Assembly (NCBI GenBank): GCA_029934215.1 | Contig: JAOZMR010000092.1 | Coordinates: 1-9,460, forward strand | Length of the DNA stretch: 9,460 bases | Reading direction: 5' to 3' | From: Pontiellaceae bacterium | GTDB taxonomy: Bacteria; Verrucomicrobiota; Kiritimatiellia; Kiritimatiellales; Tichowtungiaceae | Part shown: one piece after another, positions 1 to 5,938 of the stretch | Layout of the letters: each line of letters starts with the position of its first letter | How positions within the stretch are numbered: the stretch's first letter is position 1 | Made by a program: the position numbers and the translations under genes | Notes under the pieces: model-generated | Database searches by the model: none | What the model was told of the DNA's origin: nothing | The model's input: the letters and a program-made list of their open reading frames with translations, nothing else

Positions 1-92
1 CCCTTTGGCATTTTCGATTTTCGATTGATGATTGCCGATTTGAGAAGCCCCCTTTGGCATTTTCGATTTTCGATTGATGATTGCCGATTTGA
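1..92. repeat. Tandem repeat, 49-bp period, two copies
   Basis: Positions 1-43 and 50-92 are identical, so the period is 49 bp with a 6-bp variable link. The unit contains the sub-repeat TTTTCGATTTTCGATTGATG followed by ATTGCCGATTTG, an A/T-rich low-complexity pattern. The first copy begins at the window edge, so more copies may lie to the left. It occupies the place downstream of cas1 where cas2 would be expected. It is not a CRISPR: the non-identical part is only 6 bp, too short for a spacer. Confidence 0.9.
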
Positions 93-162
93 ATAACACC
101 CGCCATTCGGCTCTCTGTTTCTCACCTTTCACGTTTCCTTCTTTAGAAACTTCTTTGTTTGT

Positions 163-1206
163 CTATCGCCAAATAAATGGCGGGTAGGCTTCTATGTCGC
201 CTCGTAGGTGGCGGGCGAGGAGTTGGGCTTGGAGGTGTGGGAGGAGCCCGATTTTGCATTTCTCTCCAAGATATGGATGGGTGATTTCGTCTTGTTTGCG
301 TTTCTGCCAGGTGGTGAGGAGGGTTTTGCGGGCGTCATCGGTCATGGTGACGGCTCCGCCTGCGGAGTCTTTGAAGTCTTTGGACTGGATTTGTCGGCGG
401 TTGATGAGGGATAGGACGAGGCGGTCTGCGAGGACGGCGCGGAATTCTTCCATGAGGTCTAGGGCGAGGGATGGGCGTCCGGGTCGGTCGGTGTGGAGGT
501 ATCCGACGCAGGGGTCGAGGCCGACGCCTTCGAGTGCGGAGCGGCAGTCGTGAACGAGGAGTGTGTAGGTGAAGGAGAGGAGGGCGTTTATGGGGTCGGT
601 TGGCGGGCGGCGGTTGCGTCCGGTGAAGGCGAAGGCTTCGTCGTTTACGGTGATGAGTTTTGGGAATTCGGCGAAGTAGGATGCGGCTGCTTCGCCTTCG
701 TTTCCGCGTAGTTGGTCGATGGGCATGGGTTTTTCCAAGCGTTGGATATATTGCCGGAGGCGTTGTTCGGCTTTTACCAACTCATTGCATGAGGGCTTGC
801 TGTTTTCTTTTTCGCCGTGGTCGCGCTGGGCGCGGCGCAGGACGGTGCGGGCGTTGGCGATTTTTCCGATGAGCATGTGGCGGGCGATGTTTACAGCGGC
901 TTCGGGTTTGTCGGCGGTTCGGTATTGTTCGCGCCGAAGCAGGACGTTTCCAGAAACAGGTCCTTGGATGCGAGCGAGGAATTTTCCGTATTGGGAGAGG
1001 AAGGATACTGCGACGTTGTTTTCGGCGCAGTGGTGCATGAGGAATGGGCTCATTGAGATGGCTCCGAAGCAGACAATTCCGTCGAGGGTGTGGATGGGGA
1101 GGCGGAGGCGGTTTTCTTTTTCGACCCGCACGACGACGGATTGCCCTTCTTTGTGGAGGTAGGCGTTTTGGGTGGTGACGTATAGGGTGTTGAGATGTTT
1201 TTTCAT
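163..1206 (-). CDS. cas1: CRISPR-associated integrase Cas1, type I-C
   Basis: Cas1 is the metal-dependent integrase that, with Cas2, inserts new spacers at the leader end of a CRISPR array. The 347-residue length and N-terminus (MKKHLNTLYVTTQNAYL) are typical of type I-C Cas1. The catalytic signature is present: E170 in RGNEGEAA, H238 in GYLHTDRPG, and the acidic residues of DLMEEFR (250-256). The active site looks intact. The gene starts 41 nt after cas4 stops, but that gap is A/C-rich repeat-like sequence with no recognisable Shine-Dalgarno (the bases before ATG read CGTCCCCTC), so translation may be weak. A palindromic repeat at 733-747 encodes the linker residues IQRLEK near 154-159. No cas2 follows within the remaining 162 bp. 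Confidence 0.97.
   Translation of the reverse strand: MKKHLNTLYVTTQNAYLHKEGQSVVVRVEKENRLRLPIHTLDGIVCFGAISMSPFLMHHCAENNVAVSFLSQYGKFLARIQGPVSGNVLLRREQYRTADKPEAAVNIARHMLIGKIANARTVLRRAQRDHGEKENSKPSCNELVKAEQRLRQYIQRLEKPMPIDQLRGNEGEAAASYFAEFPKLITVNDEAFAFTGRNRRPPTDPINALLSFTYTLLVHDCRSALEGVGLDPCVGYLHTDRPGRPSLALDLMEEFRAVLADRLVLSLINRRQIQSKDFKDSAGGAVTMTDDARKTLLTTWQKRKQDEITHPYLGEKCKIGLLPHLQAQLLARHLRGDIEAYPPFIWR
733..747. repeat. Dispersed palindrome within cas1
   Basis: TTCCAA-GCG-TTGGAT, the family TTCCAA-N3-TTGGAA with one end base changed. On the minus strand it is read in frame as QRLE-type residues. Confidence 0.7.
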
Positions 1207-1247
1207 GAGGGGACGTTGTTGGTTGTTTGTTATTGGCTATTTGTTTT
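1207..1247. repeat. A/C-rich simple-repeat-like spacer between cas4 and cas1
   Basis: On the minus strand this 41-nt gap is dominated by AACAAATA / CCAATAACAAACAACCAACAA motifs. It looks like an intergenic low-complexity repeat rather than a designed ribosome binding region. No Shine-Dalgarno for cas1 can be seen in it. Confidence 0.5.
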
Positions 1248-1895
1248 TCAGGAATCCAAAACTTCTTTCAAATAATCAAAAACGGGTTTTTGTTTTTGAG
1301 GCATACAGATTTCGAGTAGGGAGCAGGCGTCGCATTTCTTTTTGTTGTATTCGGCGGGCGGGGTTTTTCCGTTTTGAATTAATGCGTGCAGTGCGGCGGC
1401 GGTTTGTTCGGTTTCTTTCCGAAGTTCGGAAGAAAATTCGACGTTCTGACGGCGGCGGGATGTTCCGTAGAAGATGGCGCCTTCTTTGATTTCTACGCCC
1501 ATGGTTTCTTCCAGACAGATCGCTTGCGCGCAGAGTTGCACCCAGTCGCAGTGCGTCGGTTTTGGGCGTCCGCGTTTGTGTTCGACGGGAAACACCCTGC
1601 CGGGTGATTTCAAATCTGAGATTTCAGATTTTAGATTTGGGTGAAATTCAATGGCGTCGGCTTTGCCGATGAGCCCGAGGCGAAGGGAGCGCAAGAGTAC
1701 TGCGTATTCGGTGCGAATGCCGTCGCGGGTTTCGTGTTCGGGGCGGTCGACGCGGTCGTGCTGGGCTCGGCCTTCGGCAGTGTAGCGGTTTTCGATCCAT
1801 TGTTGTTCGACGTGAATGAGTGCGCATTGACGCGGGCAGTAGATGTAGTGTTGTAGAGCGGAGAGCGGGAGGAGGTCGGCGTCGGTGAATTTCAT
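1248..1895 (-). CDS. cas4: CRISPR-associated Cas4 exonuclease with an in-frame repeat insertion
   Basis: Cas4 is an Fe-S cluster RecB-type nuclease that trims prespacers and helps choose PAM and orientation. The protein has 215 residues. Cluster cysteines are visible: C20 (with C24) in YCPRQC near the N-terminus, and C188, C191 and C197 near the C-terminus. Nuclease residues are D80 in GKAD and E105/K107 in PVEHKRGR. I chose the ATG at 1895 because it overlaps the preceding gene's TGA as ATGA and follows TGGAGAAA at a usable distance; the open frame extends 10 codons further upstream to 1925 inside the previous gene. Residues 87-97 (NLKSEISDLKS) between the two catalytic motifs are encoded by a low-complexity repeat and look like an insertion, making this interval longer than I expect for Cas4. 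Confidence 0.95.
   Translation of the reverse strand: MKFTDADLLPLSALQHYIYCPRQCALIHVEQQWIENRYTAEGRAQHDRVDRPEHETRDGIRTEYAVLLRSLRLGLIGKADAIEFHPNLKSEISDLKSPGRVFPVEHKRGRPKPTHCDWVQLCAQAICLEETMGVEIKEGAIFYGTSRRRQNVEFSSELRKETEQTAAALHALIQNGKTPPAEYNKKKCDACSLLEICMPQKQKPVFDYLKEVLDS
1606..1640. repeat. A/T-rich repeat inserted in frame within cas4
   Basis: The plus strand reads TTTCAAATCTGAGATTTCAG followed by ATTTTAGATTTGG. It is built from AGATTT / AAATCT heptamer-like units with partial dyad symmetry (CAAATCT-G-AGATTTC). It is translated as NLKSEISDLKS in Cas4 without disrupting the frame. Confidence 0.65.
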
Positions 1896-2758
1896 TTTAG
1901 TTTCTCCAGTTTTTCGAGCAAGCATTCACGCATCTGCGGCTTGTCTTTTGGATAGAGGGAGATGAGCTTTTTTCCTTGTTGTTGGTAGAGTTTTTGCTTT
2001 TTGAGCATTCCAATCTTGTAGTCGGCGGTGTTCATTCCCCAGTATTCGATGTAGATGTCGAGTTCGGGTAGATAGAAGTCGGGGCGTATGGCGTAGCCGT
2101 TTAGAATGCGGAAGCGTTCGTCGTAGCGATAGCTGAGGTTTTCTGCGTGTAGGATTGTGCAAATCCGGCGTTCGCCGTCCGATTGCACCCAGGTGCCGTC
2201 TGGGGTGCGGATTTTCTTTTGCAATTCCACTTTGGTTTCGAAGTTGCGGCGGTCGAGAAATACTTCGTCGAAGCAGTGGTCGCAGAACGGACGCTGGAAG
2301 GCTTTTTGCGAGCGGATGTATTCGTCGTGCTCCAGCTTTACGCCGCATCGGCGGCAGAGATGCACAACGCTTCGTTCTGCGATTTCTACGGCGGTGCGGA
2401 TGGTTTTCCCTGCGGTCAGGACGCTGCGTTTTACGTAGGGTTTTTCGACGGGGTTTTTGTAGAGGTCGCGGAGGTCTGGAAGAGTTTCTTTTGCTGCCGC
2501 GCCGAATGCGCCGAGTGCTTTGGCGGAGTATTGGCGTACTTGTGGGTGGGCGTCTTGGAGAAGCGGGTGGAGCGCATGAACTGCCGCGGTTGCTGGAACT
2601 ATTTCTGCGAGTTTGCCGAGGGCGGAGGCGGCAAGCCGCCGCACGAGCGGCGATTGCGAGTGGGTCAGTTGCACCAATTCGCCGAGCGCGTCCGCTGACG
2701 CGCTTTTGCCTAGCGCGGTTGCTTGTGCCGCTAGTTTTCGTTCGTTTGTGCTGTTCAT
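1892..2758 (-). CDS. HEAT-repeat, zinc-module, PD-(D/E)XK-like nuclease protein embedded in the cas operon
   Basis: I do not recognise this as any named Cas protein. It has 288 residues in three parts. Residues about 20-125 are alpha-helical HEAT-like repeats (SPLVRRLAASALGKL, HPQVRQYSAKALGAF). Residues 135-162 hold C135-x2-C138 and C159-x2-C162, a likely zinc-binding module. Residues about 190-288 look like a PD-(D/E)XK fold: E196 in SDGERRI, RPDF with D227, IEYWG with E238, then K253/K254/K256, so the core looks complete. It is a plausible DNA- or RNA-cleaving enzyme with a HEAT interaction platform. The gene lies between the 106-codon gene and cas4, and its TGA overlaps the cas4 ATG (ATGA), which implies translational coupling. 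The ATG at 2758 has only a weak upstream ribosome site. A role in prespacer processing or in target degradation is inference. Confidence 0.85.
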   Translation of the reverse strand: MNSTNERKLAAQATALGKSASADALGELVQLTHSQSPLVRRLAASALGKLAEIVPATAAVHALHPLLQDAHPQVRQYSAKALGAFGAAAKETLPDLRDLYKNPVEKPYVKRSVLTAGKTIRTAVEIAERSVVHLCRRCGVKLEHDEYIRSQKAFQRPFCDHCFDEVFLDRRNFETKVELQKKIRTPDGTWVQSDGERRICTILHAENLSYRYDERFRILNGYAIRPDFYLPELDIYIEYWGMNTADYKIGMLKKQKLYQQQGKKLISLYPKDKPQMRECLLEKLEKLK

Positions 2759-2833
2759 GACTTACGTTGACTCTTTCAAAGTATCCATTGCGTCGGGGAG
2801 CGAGGTGTGTTGTTCGACGCGATGGAGATTTTT

Positions 2834-3154
2834 TTATGTTAGAATACAGTTCTCTACGTCTCGTAGATTGAACTTTGCTCGCCCGATCCGGAGTGGGACG
2901 TCGTCTTTTTTCGATTCGGGAATCAACAATGTGTTGAGCATCAGTTTTCCGGTCAATTCGTCGGTGAACCCGAAGAAGTTGAGTCGGACGTTCTCGCCGA
3001 TCATTGCGCCGAATCGTTTATTCACTTGCGCGATGGCTCGCTCCCGATCCTCGGCAAAAAATTGATAGCCTTTCTCGTCTGGATCGATGGGAAAGTCTAG
3101 AGTCTCTTCTTTTTCCAGTGATTGGAAAAAATCGATTTGATCGTCGTTTTGCAT
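2834..3154 (-). CDS. Uncharacterised 106-residue protein in the cas operon
   Basis: Family unknown. The start at 3154 is favoured by CAGAGGACC about 10 nt upstream. The longer open frame to 3328 would run back into cas7 and be translated through a hairpin. The N-terminus (residues 1-30) is acidic and partly encoded by a palindromic repeat (FFQSLEK). The rest has a beta-rich look: RFGAMIGENVRLNFFGF, then ELTGKLMLNTLLIP, then LRIGRAKFNLRDVENC. A V-L-F, G-K-L, F-x-L-RDVE rhythm of this kind would suit a small Sm-like or SH3-like barrel, but that is a guess. It follows cas7 by 73 nt and precedes the HEAT/nuclease gene by 75 nt, all on one strand, so it is probably co-transcribed with them. Confidence 0.75.
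   Translation of the reverse strand: MQNDDQIDFFQSLEKEETLDFPIDPDEKGYQFFAEDRERAIAQVNKRFGAMIGENVRLNFFGFTDELTGKLMLNTLLIPESKKDDVPLRIGRAKFNLRDVENCILT
3110..3130. repeat. Dispersed palindrome within the 106-codon gene
   Basis: TTTTTCCA-GTGAT-TGGAAAAA, with 8-bp perfect arms and a 5-nt centre. It is a variant of the TTCCAA/TTGGAA family and encodes FFQSLEK. Confidence 0.7.
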
Positions 3155-3173
3155 GGTGAAAGGTCCTCTGTGT

Positions 3174-3220
3174 TTCCAAGGGTTGGACGGATGATTTAGT
3201 GCATTTTCCAACCCTTGGAA
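3174..3220. repeat. Paired palindromes forming a 14-bp-stem hairpin after cas7
   Basis: Two family members in opposite orientation: TTCCAAGGGTTGGA at 3174-3187 and its exact reverse complement TCCAACCCTTGGAA at 3207-3220, with a 19-nt loop between. The structure begins 7 nt beyond the cas7 stop in the transcribed direction and ends 19 nt before the next start codon. No T-run follows on the minus strand, so it is not a classical terminator. Possible jobs are a 3'-end stabiliser for the upstream message, a processing site or an attenuator. Confidence 0.75.
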
Positions 3221-3227
3221 GTTTTGG

Positions 3228-4139
3228 CTATAGTTTTTCGTCGATTTCAACGCCGTCTGGTGCATCGCCGATCGATACGTCGTAGTCGGAGAAGGAGCGC
3301 GGTGGTTTGTCGTCGCAGTTTTTCTCAACCTTCACGAGGTTGAAGAGTTTTTGCGCGGGTGCGTTTCCGAGTTCGGAGGCGTGCTTGAAGACGATCAGTT
3401 TTTGCGGAGCCATTTCGCCGCGAGCGGCGGAGCGATCGTGGTCAAACATGTTGAGCAACGCATTCCAGAACAGTTCCAAATCCTCTTCGGAGAATCCGGT
3501 CTGTTTCGCCAACGGCGCAGAGATGAATCCGTGCACTTCGTAGAGACCGTAGGGGATTGTGAATTTGCGACCCATGGTGCGGTTGTCGCCTTTTTGTTTT
3601 TCAGCTTCTTTTTCCGTCGCAACCGCCATGCGTGTGATGGTGTGTTCGCCGGTGAAGATGCGATCTTTGCTTCTGGCGAATCCGAGCTGAACGGGGCCAC
3701 GAACTTGTCCGCAGTTGAATTCTTTCAGCGACATGACTGCTCCAAAGGTTCGAATGTCGAAAAAGTTTTTGCACATCCATGCTTTGGCTTGCGCTCCAGC
3801 AGTGGCTCCGTCTTTTTCCTCATCCGAAAGCGCTTCGTAGGCTTTCTTTTGCTGTAGGGTGAGAATGGCTTTTTCTTTGATGTAGATTTCGAACGGAGGT
3901 TGTTCGTCTTTTGCGAGTGCAACGTAGTTGCGTATTTTGCGTTTGAGGCAGACGTCGGTGACGAGACCATTGCCAGTTTCTGGGTCGATGCGTGGAAGGT
4001 TCCCGGCATCGGGGTCGCCGTTGGGGTTTCCGTCTTTGATGTCGAATAACAATACGAATTCATAGCGGTTTTTGATCGCGTTGCATTCTTTCACGACGAC
4101 TTCTTCTTTTTCTTCATTCATTTCAAACAATTCACTCAT
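3228..4139 (-). CDS. cas7: Cas7 backbone subunit, type I-C (Csd2 family)
   Basis: Cas7 forms the helical backbone that binds the crRNA spacer in the type I-C complex. The 303-residue protein carries the strongly conserved N-terminal stretch FDIKDGNPNGDPDAGNLPRI (about residues 32-51), then DPETGNGLVTDVCLKRKIRNYV and, further on, RGPVQLGFARS and TITRMAV, all typical of the Csd2/Csh2 family. Its ATG at 4139 overlaps the cas8c TGA (ATGA), so the two are translationally coupled; purine-rich GAAGAAGAAG precedes it. The length is within the family range and no defect is visible. It is the last gene of the interference block. A strong hairpin follows, and after that come two genes not usual for this operon type. 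Confidence 0.97.
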   Translation of the reverse strand: MSELFEMNEEKEEVVVKECNAIKNRYEFVLLFDIKDGNPNGDPDAGNLPRIDPETGNGLVTDVCLKRKIRNYVALAKDEQPPFEIYIKEKAILTLQQKKAYEALSDEEKDGATAGAQAKAWMCKNFFDIRTFGAVMSLKEFNCGQVRGPVQLGFARSKDRIFTGEHTITRMAVATEKEAEKQKGDNRTMGRKFTIPYGLYEVHGFISAPLAKQTGFSEEDLELFWNALLNMFDHDRSAARGEMAPQKLIVFKHASELGNAPAQKLFNLVKVEKNCDDKPPRSFSDYDVSIGDAPDGVEIDEKL

Positions 4140-4525
4140 ACTTCTTCTTCTTGTTCTTCAGTTTCCTTTTTCGTAAAAAAATCTTGTCGTTGATGGTAGT
4201 AGCCAATCGAGAAACGACCTTGGTCTTCTAGGCTGAGGATGGCTGGAATTCCTTCCGGAAGAATCAGTCCTTTCACCTCTTGTATCAGTTGCTCCAGCCA
4301 TACGGTGCTTTTGCCCGAATTTCGGATTTTTGAGAGGTGATGAATTGCCAGTTTGTCGAGCCGAACAAATGTCACCAGCGGGGTGCTGGATGCTGCACCG
4401 AAATAGGTGTCGCGGATCGTTTTGTTCAAGCTTCTTCCCTGCGCTTGTTCTTGAATGCGTTCAAGGACGGCGAAGAGCCGGCCGAGCACGTAGCCGATGT
4501 TGTCGTATGTTTTATCCAATGCCAT
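4136..4525 (-). CDS. cas11c: Cas11c small subunit from an internal start within cas8c
   Basis: In type I-C systems a separate small subunit is made from an internal start in the 3' end of cas8c (established for this subtype). Here the ATG at 4525, in the cas8c frame, begins MALDKTYDNIGYVLGRLFAV and gives 129 residues ending at the cas8c stop. It is preceded by AAGGAGGT (4530-4537 on the minus strand), a near-perfect Shine-Dalgarno four bases before the ATG and the strongest ribosome site I see inside the operon. The product is a helical, roughly 15 kDa protein expected to line the belly of the complex along the DNA strands. Production is inferred from the sequence and the family precedent. 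Confidence 0.85.
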   Translation of the reverse strand: MALDKTYDNIGYVLGRLFAVLERIQEQAQGRSLNKTIRDTYFGAASSTPLVTFVRLDKLAIHHLSKIRNSGKSTVWLEQLIQEVKGLILPEGIPAILSLEDQGRFSIGYYHQRQDFFTKKETEEQEEEV

Positions 4526-5938
4526 GGAGACCTCCTTTTGGTTTGATTTTGAAATTCGGGCATGTCGAACGAGAAATCCTTTAATGATGGATGCGCGGGC
4601 AAAGGTGATTTTCTGCTCCGCTTTGTTGCGCCGAACGGCATTCGCAAAGAGCGTGCGCGGATATGCTGTTCCGGTCAGCACTGCTCGCGCAACTTCTCCG
4701 CCGAGATTGGGCGGGATATTTTCGGACTTCCGCCCCATCGCCGTGGAAACGAGAAGCTGGAATAGGGAAAGGAACTCTGGGTCGTGCGGGGCGCGAACGA
4801 TTTCCAAATCTTGGAAATGTTCGGCGACGCGCTCCTTGAGTTCCTTCACGTTTCCGTCGTGCCAAAAGCGAATGGAGATGCGCGATGCGTTGGGCGCAAG
4901 GCCGAGGACGTAGAATGGCAGATCTTCCTCTTCGGAGGGAATTCCCGTTCGTACGGCGGAAAGCAGTCCGCGAATTTTATCGTAGCTGACCGCGTCTTCT
5001 CCTGTGTTCGGCGAGAGATAGTCGAGGAAGTCCGATTCGAAATCGCACGGATTTTTCGCCCAGAAAACGGTGCTGGCATCGCCCACTTGCATTCGTTGAT
5101 CGGAACCTTTTGCCAACAAGTGGTTGAGCGCGGTTGTGTAGGCAAACTCTACGGATTGTCCAACGGGAGCGTTGTATCCCTGTTTTTTTCCATAAGAAGA
5201 AACCGAATCGAGATTGAACGAAACGATGTTCGCGCCGGAGGATTGCGCACCCCAAACGCCTTTGATTGAGGTGTGAAGTTTGGCTGGAACATCTAAGGCG
5301 CCTCGAACCGAACAGCTTTGTTGAGCACCGCTGGGTTTGTTTTTTTCGAGAATGGTGGATACCGCGTCTGGGCGCTGGCAAATCAGCTGTGTTTCGTTGG
5401 AAAGAATGAAGGAGATGTTTCCGCCGTCCTTTTCAACATCCTTCCAAACGGGATGTTCAAAAACGGAGTCGAAGTCGCCCAGTGTAAGAAAAGCAATCAG
5501 TGATTGAATTCCTGCATCTTCACTCGACTCAAAAACATCTTCGATTTTTTTCACAAACGCTTCGTGTTGCTCGGGACATCGGGCTTGCAATTTTTTCAGC
5601 ACCTTCTTTTTTTCGGAAAGCGGTTTCTTTTTGACGGTTTTCATTTTAGCGAGCTTGTCGGAGCGCAGGACGCGTCCGAAGACGTAGGGCGATGTGTCCC
5701 AGCACAAATTGGCGGCGACCCCGATCGTTCGTTTTACGGCCTTTGGAACCAAGGATGTGCGCCCCGTTCGTTTTGCTCCGGTTCCCTCACGAATGTCGCG
5801 GACGGTTTCAAACTCTCCAGATTCGTTGAGCACGATCAGAAAGTTGATGGTTTTTTGTTCAAAACCAAGCGGCGCGATGTCGGCGGATGGATCGTCTAGA
5901 AGGCGCTGATAATAATCGGCTAATGCGTTGAGAATCAT
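4136..5938 (-). CDS. cas8c: Cas8c large subunit, type I-C (Csd1 family)
   Basis: Cas8c is the large subunit that recognises the PAM and helps recruit Cas3. The start at 5938 (MILNALADYYQRL) gives 600 residues, normal for the family, and forms an ATGA overlap with the cas5c stop. The open frame extends to 6154 inside cas5c, but that extension is an out-of-frame reading of cas5c and should be ignored. Recognisable family segments include GFEQKTINFLIVL near the N-terminus, FWAKNPC in the middle, and the C-terminal YFGAASSTPLV and LEDQGRFSIGYYHQRQDFF. A strong internal ribosome site lies before residue 472 (see the Cas11c entry). A palindromic repeat at 4801-4817 is read as HFQDLE. The coding sequence is otherwise intact. 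Confidence 0.96.
   Translation of the reverse strand: MILNALADYYQRLLDDPSADIAPLGFEQKTINFLIVLNESGEFETVRDIREGTGAKRTGRTSLVPKAVKRTIGVAANLCWDTSPYVFGRVLRSDKLAKMKTVKKKPLSEKKKVLKKLQARCPEQHEAFVKKIEDVFESSEDAGIQSLIAFLTLGDFDSVFEHPVWKDVEKDGGNISFILSNETQLICQRPDAVSTILEKNKPSGAQQSCSVRGALDVPAKLHTSIKGVWGAQSSGANIVSFNLDSVSSYGKKQGYNAPVGQSVEFAYTTALNHLLAKGSDQRMQVGDASTVFWAKNPCDFESDFLDYLSPNTGEDAVSYDKIRGLLSAVRTGIPSEEEDLPFYVLGLAPNASRISIRFWHDGNVKELKERVAEHFQDLEIVRAPHDPEFLSLFQLLVSTAMGRKSENIPPNLGGEVARAVLTGTAYPRTLFANAVRRNKAEQKITFARASIIKGFLVRHARISKSNQKEVSMALDKTYDNIGYVLGRLFAVLERIQEQAQGRSLNKTIRDTYFGAASSTPLVTFVRLDKLAIHHLSKIRNSGKSTVWLEQLIQEVKGLILPEGIPAILSLEDQGRFSIGYYHQRQDFFTKKETEEQEEEV
4530..4537 (-). promoter_or_regulatory. Internal Shine-Dalgarno for Cas11c
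   Basis: AAGGAGGT on the minus strand lies in the middle of cas8c, four bases before the in-frame ATG at 4525. An anti-Shine-Dalgarno complement this good, deep within a coding sequence, argues for a designed internal start. Confidence 0.85.
4801..4817. repeat. Dispersed palindrome within cas8c
   Basis: TTTCCAA-ATC-TTGGAAA, 7-bp perfect arms. It encodes FQDLE. Confidence 0.75.

Noticed and set aside
1..92. CRISPR array
   Set aside because: Only two copies with a 6-bp variable part and no spacer-length unique sequence; the unit does not look like a type I-C repeat.
1..132. Minus-strand open frame from a GTG at 132 with GAAGGAA upstream, open to the window edge, as a candidate cas2
   Set aside because: The translation (starting VKGEKQRAEWRVLFKSA) has none of the Cas2 N-terminal strand pattern, and most of it is translated tandem repeat.
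2155..2760. Long plus-strand open frames opposite the HEAT/nuclease gene
   Set aside because: Arg- and Cys-rich shadow translations antisense to a gene with clear domain structure; no ribosome site or family resemblance.
3155..3328. Upstream extension of the 106-codon gene into cas7
   Set aside because: The first codons are an out-of-frame reading of cas7 and the palindromic hairpin; the ATG at 3154 has the ribosome site.
3351..3857. Plus-strand open frame opposite cas7
   Set aside because: Antisense shadow of a highly conserved cas7; composition is not protein-like.
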